Of a stretch of 64,000 nt of DNA, positions 38,288 to 48,221 are shown piece after piece. A program made the translations under genes and the position numbers. The number at the start of each line of letters is the position of its first letter. Within the stretch, counting starts at the first letter, position 1. Below the pieces are notes generated by a model. That model saw nothing but the letters and a program-made list of their open reading frames with translations, was not told where the DNA came from and did not search any database. Origin of the DNA: Lonsdalea iberica (GTDB lineage Bacteria; Pseudomonadota; Gammaproteobacteria; Enterobacterales; Enterobacteriaceae); contig NZ_LUTP01000013.1 of assembly GCF_002111585.1 (NCBI RefSeq), forward strand, positions 34,957 to 98,956, read 5' to 3'.

Positions 38288-38596
38288 ATGTCTCGTGAAT
38301 CCAGTTCAGAACAGCAGCTGCGTGAAGAATTACGATCTCTTGGCGATACGCTGGAAGAAGTACTGCGTAGCTCCAGCGAAAAGTCCAAGGGCGACCTGGA
38401 AAAACTGCGCGAAAAAGCGGAGGGCGTCCTGCAAGAGTCCCGCTCCCGTCTGAATGAAACCGGTGAACGTATCAAAGCTCACACACGTGAAGCGACCGGA
38501 CAGGCTGAAGATTATATTCGTGAAAAACCTTGGGCTGGCGTTGGAATTGGCGCGGCCGTAGGCCTCGTTGTCGGCATTCTGCTCGCACGTCGTTAA
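38288..38596 (+). CDS. yqjD: ElaB/YqjD-family ribosome-associated membrane protein YqjD
   Basis: 102-residue DUF883 protein: a soluble helical region (EEVLRSSSEKSKGDLEKLRE) and a C-terminal membrane anchor (AGVGIGAAVGLVVGILLARR). Family members tether ribosomes to the membrane in stationary phase. First of a compact yqjD-yqjE-yqjK unit. Confidence 0.94.
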   Translation: MSRESSSEQQLREELRSLGDTLEEVLRSSSEKSKGDLEKLREKAEGVLQESRSRLNETGERIKAHTREATGQAEDYIREKPWAGVGIGAAVGLVVGILLARR

Positions 38597-38601
38597 TCGC
38601 T

Positions 38602-38997
38602 ATGAGTGATCAAGAACGACAGGGCCCCGCCATTGCCTGCGTAGCGACGGTGAAACGCATCATCACCTTGCTCGCCGGGATGGCTGAAACGCGGGTCAAG
38701 CTCGCCGTCGTCGAGCTCGAACAAGAAAAGAGCAATCTGGTTCAGTTGCTGCTGTTGGTTGGGCTAACCCTGATATTCACCACGTTTGGTCTGATGTGCC
38801 TGATTGCGCTGGTGATTTGGAGCCTGGAACCTGAGTATCGCCTTCTGGGACTCTGCTGGATAACCGGTATTCTGCTGGGACTGGCGATTATCGGCGGCCT
38901 CTGGGCGCTGCTGCGCGCGCGCAGTGCAACGCTGCTGAAAGAGACCCGGAAAGAGTTGGCTAACGATCGGGCGTTGCTGGAGGAAAAGCTGAAGTGA
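38602..38997 (+). CDS. yqjE: Inner-membrane protein YqjE (phage holin superfamily III)
   Basis: 131 residues from the ATG at 38602, 5 bases after yqjD. Two membrane segments (LLLLVGLTLIFTTFGLMCLIAL and LGLCWITGILLGLAIIGGLWAL) flanked by charged helices (ELEQEKSN, KETRKELANDRALLEEKL). It matches YqjE/PF07332. A longer frame starting at 38530 overlaps yqjD and is not used. Function unknown; membership of the yqjDEK unit suggests a stationary-phase membrane role. Confidence 0.93.
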   Translation: MSDQERQGPAIACVATVKRIITLLAGMAETRVKLAVVELEQEKSNLVQLLLLVGLTLIFTTFGLMCLIALVIWSLEPEYRLLGLCWITGILLGLAIIGGLWALLRARSATLLKETRKELANDRALLEEKLK

Positions 38998-39281
38998 GCC
39001 GTAAACGGTATCTGACACAGGAAAAAGCGCGGTTGGTGAGTCTCATCCATCAGCAACGCATTGAACTGGTCTCGGAAAAAAGGCAGTGGCTTGAAGCTAC
39101 TGAACCGTGCGATCGCTATTGGCAAAAACTCGTCGGCATGCGTAATTATCTGATTGCTGGCGCAGGGCTTGTGGCCGTCGTCGGCCTGCGACGTCCCGGC
39201 CGTCTGCTCAAGGTTGCTCGCAAAGCCGCGGGCGTTTGGGGTGCGGTCAAATTAGTGCGCAACATCCTCCCACGCGCCTAG
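38994..39281 (+). CDS. yqjK: YqjK-like protein
   Basis: 95 residues starting at a GTG that overlaps the yqjE stop codon (GTGA), so translation is coupled. Basic N-terminal helix (SRKRYLTQEKARLVSLIHQQ), then a central hydrophobic stretch (YLIAGAGLVAVVGL) and a basic C-terminus. Matches YqjK; function unknown. Confidence 0.88.
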   Translation: MSRKRYLTQEKARLVSLIHQQRIELVSEKRQWLEATEPCDRYWQKLVGMRNYLIAGAGLVAVVGLRRPGRLLKVARKAAGVWGAVKLVRNILPRA

Positions 39282-39294
39282 CCCACGAAGACAT

Positions 39295-39325
39295 AGCCAT
39301 GCCCTTCGAGGCATGGCTTTTTTTA
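39295..39325 (+). terminator. Terminator of the yqjDEK operon
   Basis: Stem AGCCATGCC / GGCATGGCT, loop CTTCGA, then a 7-8 base T run. Confidence 0.92.
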
Positions 39326-39505
39326 TGCCCCCACCGTCGAATCAATTTAATTGAACAAAAAAGACAATATTACTTGCTGTCTTACCTCTCACTTCCCTTC
39401 TAACATCCTCATTAACCGTCATTTACGGCTAAGAATAGACTGATTATCGAGAGATAATCACCCTCAGCGTACTGAATCGCACTATGCCGACCGGAGAGAG
39501 AATTG

Positions 39506-39901
39506 ATGAAAATATTAGACAATGCCCTGATATTGGTTGCCCGTATCCTCATGCCGATACTGTTCATTTACGCCGGTTACGGCAAACTGGGCGACGCCTA
39601 TGCCGGCACCCAGCAATACATGCAGGCGATGGGCGTACCCGGCGCGTTGCTGCCCCTGACGATTCTTCTGGAGCTGGGCGGCGGACTGGCGATCCTCTTT
39701 GGTTTTCTCACTCGCACCGCCGCCATCTCGACGGCAATATTCGCTCTTCTTACCGCGCTTATTTTCCACCACGATTTTACACAGGCGGGTAATGAGCTGA
39801 TGTTTATGAAAAACCTGTCCATAACCGGCGGTTATCTCCTGCTATTCGTCACCGGGCCCGGCGCTTACAGTCTCGACCGCCTACTGAATAAGAAGTGGTA
39901 A
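39506..39901 (+). CDS. yqjF: DoxX-family membrane protein YqjF
   Basis: 131 residues from the ATG at 39506 (a TTG three bases earlier is also in frame), with GGAGAG as ribosome site. Four membrane segments and the DoxX hallmarks LMPILFIYAGYGKL and ILLELGGGLAILFGF. In E. coli YqjF is a quinone-related inner-membrane protein that lies beside yqjG, as here. Confidence 0.92.
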   Translation: MKILDNALILVARILMPILFIYAGYGKLGDAYAGTQQYMQAMGVPGALLPLTILLELGGGLAILFGFLTRTAAISTAIFALLTALIFHHDFTQAGNELMFMKNLSITGGYLLLFVTGPGAYSLDRLLNKKW

Positions 39902-40054
39902 TACCCGGAACAGTCGTGCTGTACTTGTTTCAACCGGCCGTGTGAAACGCCATGCCACAGCTTTCAAGGCGTTTCACGCAGTCGGGTTGTGACTCAAGAG
40001 ATAGCCGATATAACCTGGCGTTCTGAGCGACATCATTTTGGGGAGGAGAGCACG

Positions 40055-41044
40055 ATGGGACAATTAGTTGAAGGGCAATGGCACGACATCTGGTATGACA
40101 CCTCGTCGACGGGCGGACAATTCCAACGCCCGCCAACCTCATTCCGCCATTGGGTGACGCCGGATGGCCGTCCCGGCCCCAGCGGCGTAGGCGGATTTCG
40201 CGCAGAGTCTGGCCGCTATCACCTGTATGTTTCGCTCGCCTGCCCGTGGGCGCACCGGGCGCTGTTGCTCCGGAAGCTGAAGGGATTAGAAGCGCACATC
40301 GGCGTCTCCGTGATGCACCCTCTGATGTTAGAACACGGCTGGACGTTCGCGACTGATTTTCCCGCGGCAACCGGCGACAGACTCTATCAACACAGCTACC
40401 TTTATCAGCTTTACCTGCACGCCAAGCCCGACTATAGCGGCCGAGTGACCGTACCCGTGTTGTGGGATACGCAACAACAAACTATCGTCAGCAACGAGTC
40501 GGCGGATATTATTCGCATGATGAATACGGCGTTCGACGAGGTGGGCGCGACGCCGGGCGATTACTATCCGCTGGCGCTGCGCGCGGATATTGATGAATTA
40601 AACGAATGGATTTACCCCCAGGTTAACAACGGTGTCTACAAGGCGGGCTTCGCCACGCAGCAAAGCGCTTACGACGAGGCAGTCGCGCAGCTGTTTGAAG
40701 CGCTGGGACGGTTGGAACAACGGCTGAGCCAACAGCGTTATCTGACCGGCTCACGTCTGACGGAGGCCGACCTGCGGCTATGGACCACGCTCATTCGCTT
40801 CGACCCGGTCTATCACACCCATTTCAAGTGCGATCGCTGGCGTTTGACGGATTATGAAAATTTGTACGGTTTTACGCGGGATATCTATCAATTGCCGGGT
40901 ATCGCTGACACGGTCAATATGGATCACATTCGCCACCACTATTACCGCAGCCATGCCACGATTAACCCCTGCGGCATTATCTCCATCGGCCCTGAGTTAT
41001 CGTTGACAAAGCCACACGACCGAGAAAGCCGGTTCCGCCACTAA
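40055..41044 (+). CDS. yqjG: Glutathionyl-hydroquinone reductase YqjG
   Basis: Xi-class glutathione transferase that reduces glutathionyl-hydroquinones. From the ATG at 40055 it is 329 residues (E. coli 328), starting MGQLVEGQWHDIWYDT; the frame from 39989 adds 22 unconserved residues. The catalytic Cys is in SLACPWAHRALLLR near residue 63, and the C-terminal domain has EADLRLWTTLIRFDPVYHTHFK and YENLYGFTRDIYQ, specific to the xi class. Confidence 0.95.
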   Translation: MGQLVEGQWHDIWYDTSSTGGQFQRPPTSFRHWVTPDGRPGPSGVGGFRAESGRYHLYVSLACPWAHRALLLRKLKGLEAHIGVSVMHPLMLEHGWTFATDFPAATGDRLYQHSYLYQLYLHAKPDYSGRVTVPVLWDTQQQTIVSNESADIIRMMNTAFDEVGATPGDYYPLALRADIDELNEWIYPQVNNGVYKAGFATQQSAYDEAVAQLFEALGRLEQRLSQQRYLTGSRLTEADLRLWTTLIRFDPVYHTHFKCDRWRLTDYENLYGFTRDIYQLPGIADTVNMDHIRHHYYRSHATINPCGIISIGPELSLTKPHDRESRFRH

Positions 41045-41108
41045 CGCCCAGTCGGGGCAGCGTGACGGCAGAACCGTGGGATACTCCCGCGTTGCCGTCC
41101 GGCGGTCA

Positions 41109-42005
41109 TCAGGAGTCACGCAATACTTTGGGGATCTCTCGCAGCAGCCAGGATTTGGCTTCGCCCATATTGTCGCGGCGCCAGGCCATGATGACCTGGC
41201 TTTCGAAGGTGCTTTCCGGGCTGACTACCCGCAGCCGCCCCTCGGCGATATCCTGCGCCACCAGTTTGTATGGGATCGTCGCGACGCCTAGCCCGGCGAG
41301 CAACGCCCGGCGTTTATCGTCCATCGTACTCACCGTCAGGCGAGGCTGTTTATCTAACAGCTGTACCGTGAGCACAGGGCGGTCTCGGGCGGTATCAGCA
41401 ATGGCGATACCTCGATACTTGACACGAGTCACTTCTGACAGCGGTTCGGGTTCATCGTGAATGGGATGATCGGGGCTGGCGACGTAGACGCTTTTTACCG
41501 AATAAAGCTTGCGCGTATTAACCTCCGACGTCGCACGGAAGTGCATATCCGGTGAGATCACGATATCGGCGCGATCCTGTTCCAGCCGTTCCCAGGCGCC
41601 CGCCAATACCTCGGTCAGAATAGAAACCTGCGTGTTGGCTTTCAGCGCCAACTTGTCCAGCAGCGGAAAGAGGCGCTCCGTCGGCACCAATGCTTCCGCG
41701 ACGATGGTGACATGGGTTTCCCAGCCGCGGGCGAGCGCTTCGGCGTCCGTTGTCAGCTTATCTGCGGCTTCCAGCAGCACTCGCCCACGCTCCAGCAGCA
41801 TCCTCCCCACATTAGTAAATTTAGTGCGATGACCCGAGCGGTCGAATAACACCACATCCAGTTCATCCTCTAATTTTTGCATCGTGTAGCTCAGCGCCGA
41901 GGGCACTCTGCCTAGCTCATCCGCCGCGGCCGCGAAGCTGCCCCGACGATCGATAGCATCCATTACCCGCAACGCTTCCAATGTTAACGCCCGATCTTTC
42001 GACAT
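41109..42005 (-). CDS. yhaJ: LysR-family transcriptional regulator YhaJ
   Basis: 298 residues from MSKDRALTLEALRVMD (42005), the length of E. coli YhaJ; the ORF start at 42017 adds four residues. The N-terminal winged helix (GSFAAAADELGRVPSALSYTMQKLE) is followed by a LysR substrate domain. YhaJ activates yqjF and responds to aromatic compounds in E. coli. It is divergent from yhaK and close to yqjF-yqjG, its known targets. Confidence 0.92.
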   Translation of the reverse strand: MSKDRALTLEALRVMDAIDRRGSFAAAADELGRVPSALSYTMQKLEDELDVVLFDRSGHRTKFTNVGRMLLERGRVLLEAADKLTTDAEALARGWETHVTIVAEALVPTERLFPLLDKLALKANTQVSILTEVLAGAWERLEQDRADIVISPDMHFRATSEVNTRKLYSVKSVYVASPDHPIHDEPEPLSEVTRVKYRGIAIADTARDRPVLTVQLLDKQPRLTVSTMDDKRRALLAGLGVATIPYKLVAQDIAEGRLRVVSPESTFESQVIMAWRRDNMGEAKSWLLREIPKVLRDS

Positions 42006-42115
42006 AGATATTCTCATTCAGGATTTTTGAACGTCCCCACCAGATTAACTAGCTAACAATCTACCGTCCAGCCTATTACCCTTGTAAAGTCGAATAATTA
42101 AGGGGGCCTGACACC

Positions 42116-42817
42116 ATGATGATTAGCAGAGCAGCAGAGCACTGCGGCAAGGCTGACTACGGGTGGCTGCAAGCACGATATACGTTCTCCTTCGGCCATT
42201 ATTTTGACCCCGACTTGCTGGGATTCGGCTCGTTACGCGTGTTGAATCAGGAAGTCCTGGCGCCCAAGGCCGCCTTCCAGGCGCGGATCTATCCGCGCGT
42301 TGATATCCTTAATCTTCTTCTACAAGGCGAAGCCGAATATCGGGATAGTAACGGTAATCACACGCAGGCCAAAGCTGGCGACGTCATGTTGCTGTCGACT
42401 CAGCCCAACCTCAGCTATAGCGAACAAAATATTTCCGTCGACACGCCGCTGACCCGCATTCAGCTGTGGCTGGATGCGTGTCCTACGCGCGAAAACAGCG
42501 CGCTACAACGTATGTCTCTGAACGACGATCGCTGTCAGTTGCTGGCTTCCCCTGACGACGAAAATAGCAGCCTGCATCTAAGACAACAGGTCTGGGTTTA
42601 CCATCTCAATCTGGCTGCGGGAGAATCACTGACGCATACCTTCAAGGGTAATCGGGCCTACGTTCAGTCTATTCACGGTGAAGTTGGCATCCGCTGCCAA
42701 TCCGATGAGGGCAAAACATTGCGTTGCGGCGATGGTGCCTTTATTCAGCAGGAAACGGCCATCGCCCTACAGGCGATAACGCCGACGCGAGCCCTGCTGA
42801 TCGATTTGGTGGTGTAA
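42116..42817 (+). CDS. yhaK: Pirin-family bicupin protein YhaK
   Basis: 233 residues, the E. coli length. The pirin core is plain: YGWLQARYTFSFGHYFDPDLLGFGSLRVLNQ split by an N-terminal cupin with YPRVDILNLLLQGEAEYRDSNG. Proposed as a redox sensor in E. coli; no enzyme activity is firmly shown. ATG at 42116 is followed by another at 42119. Divergent from yhaJ. Confidence 0.92.
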   Translation: MMISRAAEHCGKADYGWLQARYTFSFGHYFDPDLLGFGSLRVLNQEVLAPKAAFQARIYPRVDILNLLLQGEAEYRDSNGNHTQAKAGDVMLLSTQPNLSYSEQNISVDTPLTRIQLWLDACPTRENSALQRMSLNDDRCQLLASPDDENSSLHLRQQVWVYHLNLAAGESLTHTFKGNRAYVQSIHGEVGIRCQSDEGKTLRCGDGAFIQQETAIALQAITPTRALLIDLVV

Positions 42818-42902
42818 CGCTTTCCCTGCCTGACTCGGCGTTTTTGCGGAGTCATGGTAAGATAAATCACTATCTTCACCACTTTTCTTCAGGGTTACAG
42901 CG

Positions 42903-43412
42903 ATGGATTCGACCGATCCGGCCAAACTTCTTGCCCAGGCTGAGCGACTATGCCAGCAACGCAACGTGCGACTTACGCCGCAGCGTCAGGAAGTGCTGCG
43001 TCTGATGGCCCAACAGCCTGGCGCCATCAGCGCCTACGACCTGTTGGACCTGCTGCGTGTCGCTGAACCTCAGGCTAAACCCCCCACCGTTTACCGTGCG
43101 CTGGATTTCCTGCTGGAGCAAGGATTCATCCACCGAGTGGAATCCACCAACAGCTACGTGCTGTGCCACCATTTCGAAGAACATAGCCACACCTCAGCGC
43201 TCTTTATCTGCGACCGTTGTCGCCAGGTAACGGAAAGCCCCACGGAAGGCATCGAAGAGATACTGCAGCTAATTGCCGCCCAGACGGGATTCTCCCTACG
43301 CCACAGTGTAGTTGAAGCGCATGGCATGTGCGTTGAGTGCAGGAAAGTCGAAGCCTGTGAGCATCGCGACAGCTGCAACCACGACCACAGTATCGTCATC
43401 AAAAAACGCTGA
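42903..43412 (+). CDS. zur: Zinc uptake regulator Zur
   Basis: Fur-family zinc-dependent repressor of znuABC and related genes. 169 residues with the winged helix (VRLTPQRQEVLRLMA, KPPTVYRALDFLLEQGFIHRVES), and the structural zinc Cys pairs C103/C106 (CDRC) and C143/C146 (CVEC), plus His/Cys clusters at the C-terminus. It sits beside lexA as in E. coli, but yhaK precedes it, so a rearrangement junction lies between 42818 and 42902. Confidence 0.94.
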   Translation: MDSTDPAKLLAQAERLCQQRNVRLTPQRQEVLRLMAQQPGAISAYDLLDLLRVAEPQAKPPTVYRALDFLLEQGFIHRVESTNSYVLCHHFEEHSHTSALFICDRCRQVTESPTEGIEEILQLIAAQTGFSLRHSVVEAHGMCVECRKVEACEHRDSCNHDHSIVIKKR

Positions 43413-43618
43413 GCCGCATGTAGTTTCCAATCTCGGCCTTATCGACGTTGAACGGTGATTCTGAGATTGGCAGCTTAGGAAGAGAAAATCAGAGAAGGGA
43501 TGAAGTATTAAGCCGGTGGATAATGTCTGACTTTATTTTGGTTTCGTCCGCTACGTTCAGCAAGAAAGACCGAACGTAACGGAAGATGCATAAACGGGGC
43601 GTTCAGCAAGCAGGTCTA

Positions 43619-44230
43619 TCAACTCCAGTCGCTGTTGCGAATGACGCCGACGGCCAACCCTTCAATGGAAAAGTTTTCCTTACTTAGATCTACCACGATA
43701 GGTGAAAACTCTTTGTTTTCGGCCAACAGCTGCACTTTGTTGCCCTGCTGTTTCAGTCGTTTGACCGTGACTTCATCTTCAATGCGCGCCACAACAACCT
43801 GACCGTTGTGAACATCCTGCGTTTTATGCACAGCCAGTAAATCGCCATCAAGAATACCGATGTCTTTCATCGACATACCGCTAACTCGCAGCAGAAAATC
43901 GGCATTTGGCTTAAACATGGCCGGATCGACCTGATAATGACATTCGATATGCTGTTCAGCCAGCAGCGGTTCCCCTGCGGCGACGCGACCAATCAAAGGC
44001 AGACCGAGCGACTCTTCTTCCATCAACAGACGAATACCGCGGGATGCGCCGGTGACAATCTCAATGACGCCTTTACGGGAGAGGGCTTTCAAGTGTTCTT
44101 CAGCGGCATTAGGAGAGCGGAAACCCAGCTGCTTAGCGATTTCTGCTCGGGTGGGTGGCATACCGGTTTGTGAAATATGATCGCGAATAAGATCATAAAC
44201 CTCTTGTTGTCTGGTCGTTAAAGCTTTCAT
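43619..44230 (-). CDS. lexA: SOS response repressor LexA
   Basis: 203-residue self-cleaving repressor. The N-terminal winged helix has [21 protein letters not shown]; the cleavage site is A85-G86 in GRVAAGEP; the catalytic dyad is S120 ([10 protein letters not shown]) and K157 (DEVTVKRLK). Two SOS boxes lie just upstream of the start, so it is autoregulated. Leftward, divergent from dgkA's neighbourhood only in position: dgkA is also leftward and upstream. Confidence 0.97.
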   Translation of the reverse strand: MKALTTRQQEVYDLIRDHISQTGMPPTRAEIAKQLGFRSPNAAEEHLKALSRKGVIEIVTGASRGIRLLMEEESLGLPLIGRVAAGEPLLAEQHIECHYQVDPAMFKPNADFLLRVSGMSMKDIGILDGDLLAVHKTQDVHNGQVVVARIEDEVTVKRLKQQGNKVQLLAENKEFSPIVVDLSKENFSIEGLAVGVIRNSDWS

Positions 44231-44238
44231 TCCGCCCC

Positions 44239-44275
44239 CTGGTTGTTTATACAGTTTCGCTGTGAGTATATACAG
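44239..44275 (-). promoter_or_regulatory. Two LexA (SOS) boxes upstream of lexA
   Basis: CTGTGAGTATATACAG (44260-44275) fits CTGT-N8-ACAG perfectly, and CTGGTTGTTTATACAG (44239-44254) is a second box with one mismatch in its outer half. The 21-bp spacing and the same imperfect second box are found at E. coli lexA. Confidence 0.92.
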
Positions 44276-44342
44276 GGAACCTGCCTATGGGAACTGAGAA
44301 ATCGCGTTATGCCTTGTTTTTTGGCGTCATTCATGAGAGCCA

Positions 44343-44708
44343 TCACGCAAAATGGCCCCACAGCAAGACACCCCAGACCACGGCCGCCAATAGGCAAGCC
44401 ACCAGCACCGCAGCCGATCCCAAATCTTTTGCTCTCCCTGCAAGCTCATGATACTCCGGGCCAATTCTGTCCACCACGGCTTCGATAGCGCTGTTCACCA
44501 ACTCGACGATCACAATCAGCACTACCGCGCCAATCAACAATAACCGTTCTAATATTGAAACTGGCAACCAACAGGCAATAATAATGCCTGCCAGAGTAAG
44601 AATGGTTTCCTGACGAAAGGCCGCTTCATGCCTCCATGCTTGTTTAAGTCCCTGCAACGAATAGCCCGTTGCTTTGACAAGGCGGGTAATCCCGGTCGCC
44701 TTATTCAT
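44343..44708 (-). CDS. dgkA: Diacylglycerol kinase DgkA
   Basis: Trimeric inner-membrane kinase that recycles diacylglycerol to phosphatidate. 121 residues with three membrane segments and the family signature ELVNSAIEAVVDRIGPEYHELAGRAKDLGSAA (split: ELVNSAIEAVVDRIG and ELAGRAKDLGSAA), which holds the catalytic Glu. It is divergent from plsB, and both feed phosphatidate metabolism; same arrangement as E. coli. Confidence 0.97.
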   Translation of the reverse strand: MNKATGITRLVKATGYSLQGLKQAWRHEAAFRQETILTLAGIIIACWLPVSILERLLLIGAVVLIVIVELVNSAIEAVVDRIGPEYHELAGRAKDLGSAAVLVACLLAAVVWGVLLWGHFA

Positions 44709-44842
44709 GATCCTTGCTTACTCCCTTTTTATTTAGTTTCGAACGCAATTTTCGCGTCACCCCATTGTCTCATGACCACAGATATCCGATAAGGTTTCTG
44801 TTATCCTTGCGGCGCATTGCTAATAAGAGGTTCTCAGTTGTT

Positions 44843-47302
44843 ATGTCAGGTTGGCGTAAAATCTACTATAAATTATTGAATTTCCCTCTGAAACTTTTGG
44901 TAAAGAGCAAAATCATTCCTCTGGATCCGATTGCTGAGCTGGATATCGATCCTACACGTCCTATTTTCTACGTTCTGCCCTACAACTCCAAAGCGGACTT
45001 ACTGACACTGCGCGAAAAGTGTCTGGCGCTTGGTCTGCAGGATCCGCTCGAACCATTAATTGTCGACGGTCAAGCGTTGCCGAGCTACGTCTTCGTCAAT
45101 AATGGCCCGCGCGTATTTCGCTATTACGTACCCAAAGAGAAATCCATCAAGCTTTTTCACGACTATTTGGATCTGCATCGCGACAATCCGTCGCTGGATG
45201 TCCAGATGGTGCCGGTTTCAGTCATGTTTGGTCGCTCGCCGGGCCGTGAAGGGCACCAGCAGGAAGCGCCTCAGTTGCGCCTGCTGAACGGCATCGAAAA
45301 ATTCTTCGCGGTTCTGTGGCTGGGACGCGATAGCTTCGTCCGTTTCTCGACGCCAGTATCGCTGCGCTATATGGCGACAGAGCACGGCACGGATAACGCC
45401 ATTGCCCACAAACTGGCCCGCGTGGCGCGTATGCATTTCGCTCGTCTGCGATTGGCCGCCGTCGGCCCGCGCCTGCCGGTTAGACAGGAGCTGTTCAAGA
45501 AACTGCTGTCATCGAAAGCCATCGCCAAGGCGGTGGATGACGAGGCGCGAGCGAAGAAAATCTCCCGAGAAAAAGCCCAGCAGAACGCCATTGCGATGCT
45601 GGAAGAGATTGCCGCCGACTTCTCTTATGAAGCGGTACGTCTGACAGACCGCGTGCTGGGCTGGACCTGGAACCGGCTGTATCAAGGGATCAACGTCCAT
45701 AACGCTGAGCGCGTTCGCCAGTTGGCTCAAGACGGCCATGAAATCGTTTATGTTCCTTGTCACCGCAGCCACATGGACTACCTGCTGCTGTCTTATGTGC
45801 TGTATCACCAAGGGCTGGTGCCGCCGCACATTGCCGCGGGCATTAACCTGAACTTCTGGCCTGCGGGGCCTATTTTCCGCCGCCTGGGCGCATTCTTCAT
45901 CCGCCGAACCTTCAAAGGCAGCAAGCTTTATTCCACCCTGTTCCGCGAGTATCTCGGCGAACTGTTCACCCGGGGTTATTCGGTAGAGTACTTCGTGGAA
46001 GGCGGACGCTCGCGCACCGGTCGCCTGCTGGATCCGAAAACCGGTACGCTGGCGATGACGCTTCAAGCCATGCTGCGCGGCGGCACGCGCCCCATTACAT
46101 TGGTGCCGATTTACATCGGCTACGAGCATGTCATGGAAGTCGGCACGTACTCCAAAGAGCTACGCGGCGCCACGAAGGAGAAAGAAGGTTTTCTCCAGAT
46201 GGTGCGTGGGCTACGCAAGCTGCGAAATCTGGGACAGGGTTACGTCAACTTTGGCGAACCGCTGCCGCTGATGACCTATCTCAACAACAAGGTGCCGCAG
46301 TGGCGTGACGCCATTGACCCGATTGAAGCGCAGCGACCCGCCTGGCTGACGCCTACCGTGCAGGATATCGCCTCCAACATCATGGTACGCATCAACAACG
46401 CCGCGGCGGCCAACGCCATGAACCTGTGCTCCACCGCCCTGCTGGTATCGCCGCAGCGGGCGATGACCCGTACGCAGTTAGAAGAACAGCTCGAGTGCTA
46501 TCTGCATCTGATGCGCAATGTGCCGTATACCGAAAATGCGACGACTCCAGATAAAACGCCTGCCGAACTGATCGATCATGCGTTGAAGATGGACAAGTTC
46601 ACGGTTGAAAACGACAAGCTGGGAACCATCATCAGCCTCCCAAGCGATCAGGCCGTGCTGATGACCTATTACCGCAACAATATTCAGCACTTGCTGATCC
46701 TGCCGTCTCTGATCGCCAGCATCATTGTGCATCATCGACACATTACGCAGGCTGAGCTGTTGCGCCAGGTCACCTTAATTTATCCCTTGTTGAAGGCGGA
46801 ACTGTTCCTGCATTACGACACCGGGCAGCTGGCTGATGTGCTGCAGGCGTTAACGTCCGAGCTGGCGAATCAGCAGCTCATCGTGATCGAGGGCGAAAAC
46901 CTGACGCCTAATAGCGAACGTAGCCGCCCATTGCAGTTGCTGGCAGCCGGCGTTATCGAAACGCTGCAGCGGTACGCCATCACCTTCTTGCTGCTCAAAG
47001 GCAATCCGACCATCAATCGCGGCACGCTGGAGAAAGAGAGCCGTGCGATGGCGCAGCGCCTGTCTCTACTGCATGGCATCAACGCGCCGGAGTTCTTCGA
47101 TAAGGCCGTCTTCTCGACGCTGGTTAATACGCTGCGTAGCGAAGGCTACATCAGCGATAGCGGAGATGCGGTGCTGGAAAAGGTACAAGCAATCTATGCG
47201 ATTTTGGGCGATGTGATTACGCCCGAGGTCAGATTGACCATTGAAAGCCCCGCCGTCGCCGAAACGACACCGACGGTGCGGCAGAGTAAAGAAGTGAAGT
47301 AA
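44843..47302 (+). CDS. plsB: Glycerol-3-phosphate acyltransferase PlsB
   Basis: First acylation step in phospholipid synthesis at the inner membrane. From [15 protein letters not shown] (44843) it is 819 residues; the frame extends upstream to 44714 but that part overlaps the dgkA promoter. The HX4D acyltransferase motif is [15 protein letters not shown], followed by the [13 protein letters not shown] block and the [11 protein letters not shown] block that binds glycerol phosphate. Convergent with ubiA, separated by a strong hairpin. Confidence 0.97.
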   Translation: MSGWRKIYYKLLNFPLKLLVKSKIIPLDPIAELDIDPTRPIFYVLPYNSKADLLTLREKCLALGLQDPLEPLIVDGQALPSYVFVNNGPRVFRYYVPKEKSIKLFHDYLDLHRDNPSLDVQMVPVSVMFGRSPGREGHQQEAPQLRLLNGIEKFFAVLWLGRDSFVRFSTPVSLRYMATEHGTDNAIAHKLARVARMHFARLRLAAVGPRLPVRQELFKKLLSSKAIAKAVDDEARAKKISREKAQQNAIAMLEEIAADFSYEAVRLTDRVLGWTWNRLYQGINVHNAERVRQLAQDGHEIVYVPCHRSHMDYLLLSYVLYHQGLVPPHIAAGINLNFWPAGPIFRRLGAFFIRRTFKGSKLYSTLFREYLGELFTRGYSVEYFVEGGRSRTGRLLDPKTGTLAMTLQAMLRGGTRPITLVPIYIGYEHVMEVGTYSKELRGATKEKEGFLQMVRGLRKLRNLGQGYVNFGEPLPLMTYLNNKVPQWRDAIDPIEAQRPAWLTPTVQDIASNIMVRINNAAAANAMNLCSTALLVSPQRAMTRTQLEEQLECYLHLMRNVPYTENATTPDKTPAELIDHALKMDKFTVENDKLGTIISLPSDQAVLMTYYRNNIQHLLILPSLIASIIVHHRHITQAELLRQVTLIYPLLKAELFLHYDTGQLADVLQALTSELANQQLIVIEGENLTPNSERSRPLQLLAAGVIETLQRYAITFLLLKGNPTINRGTLEKESRAMAQRLSLLHGINAPEFFDKAVFSTLVNTLRSEGYISDSGDAVLEKVQAIYAILGDVITPEVRLTIESPAVAETTPTVRQSKEVK

Positions 47303-47311
47303 CACGACATA

Positions 47312-47337
47312 GGCCTGCGGCAAGTCTGCCGCAGGCC
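47312..47337. terminator. Hairpin between plsB and ubiA
   Basis: Perfect 11-bp stem GGCCTGCGGCA / TGCCGCAGGCC with a 4-base loop between convergent genes; T run weak. Confidence 0.65.
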
Positions 47338-47343
47338 ATCTTG

Positions 47344-48206
47344 CTAGAGACTCAACGCAATCCCGATGAACAGCGCCATCCCTACGTAGTTGTTATTGCG
47401 AAAAGCCTTGAAGCAATTATCTCGCTCCCGTCCCGCAATCAGCGTTTGCTGATAAACAAACAGTCCCGCAGCGACCAGCAACGACCAATAGAACACCGCG
47501 CCAAGATCGGCAATACGCCCTAAAATCACCATCGCTCCCAGCATCAATAACTGCAGTATGCCGATGATGACGGTGTCGTAACGACCAAACAGGATAGCCG
47601 TCGACTTCACGCCGATATTGAGATCGTCATCCCGGTCCACCATTGCATACTCGGTGTCGTAGGCCACGGTCCAGCATAGATAGGCAAAAACATCAGCCAG
47701 CAGCTTATTGGCAACGACTCGCTAACGGCGGAATAAGCCATCGGAATCGCCCAGCCGAAAGCCGCGCCCAGCACGACCTGAGGCAGGTAGCTGACCCGCT
47801 TCATAAAGGGGTAAATCCAGGCCAGAGCCAGCCCGCCGACCGATAACCAAATCGTCATGGTATTCAGTGTCAGCACCAGCGCAAACGACACCAGCGCTAA
47901 AATCACGAACAGCGCTTTCGCAGACTGTTCACTGACCATGCCACTGGGTAGAGGTCGCGATGCGGTGCGTTTCACATGACCGTCAAAATGACGATCGGCA
48001 TAGTCATTGATGACGCAGCCTGCGGCTCGCATTAAGAATACACCTAACACGAACACCCAGAGCGTCCAGCTCTCCGGCGCGCCCCGCCCCGCCAGCCATA
48101 ACGCCCATAGTGTCGGCCACAGCAGCAACAGAGAGCCGATCGGCTTATCGATCCGCATCAGGCGACAATACGCCATCCACCGTCCCGTCGTTAAAATTCG
48201 TTCCAA
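47344..48206 (-). pseudogene. ubiA: 4-hydroxybenzoate octaprenyltransferase UbiA, interrupted by a -1 frameshift
   Basis: Membrane prenyltransferase of ubiquinone synthesis; joins IspB's octaprenyl diphosphate to 4-hydroxybenzoate from UbiC. The first frame (48206 down to ~47690) encodes [21 protein letters not shown] (the NDxxD motif, here NDYADRHFD) through SCWLMFL; the second frame (from ~47685 to 47344) continues with [19 protein letters not shown] (second Asp-rich motif) to the end. Adding one base near 47685 restores one frame reading [18 protein letters not shown], as in E. coli. Both halves are otherwise well conserved, so this is a sequencing error or a very recent loss. Adjacent to ubiC as usual. 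Confidence 0.9.
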
Positions 48207-48221
48207 CGCATCGTCTCCTCT

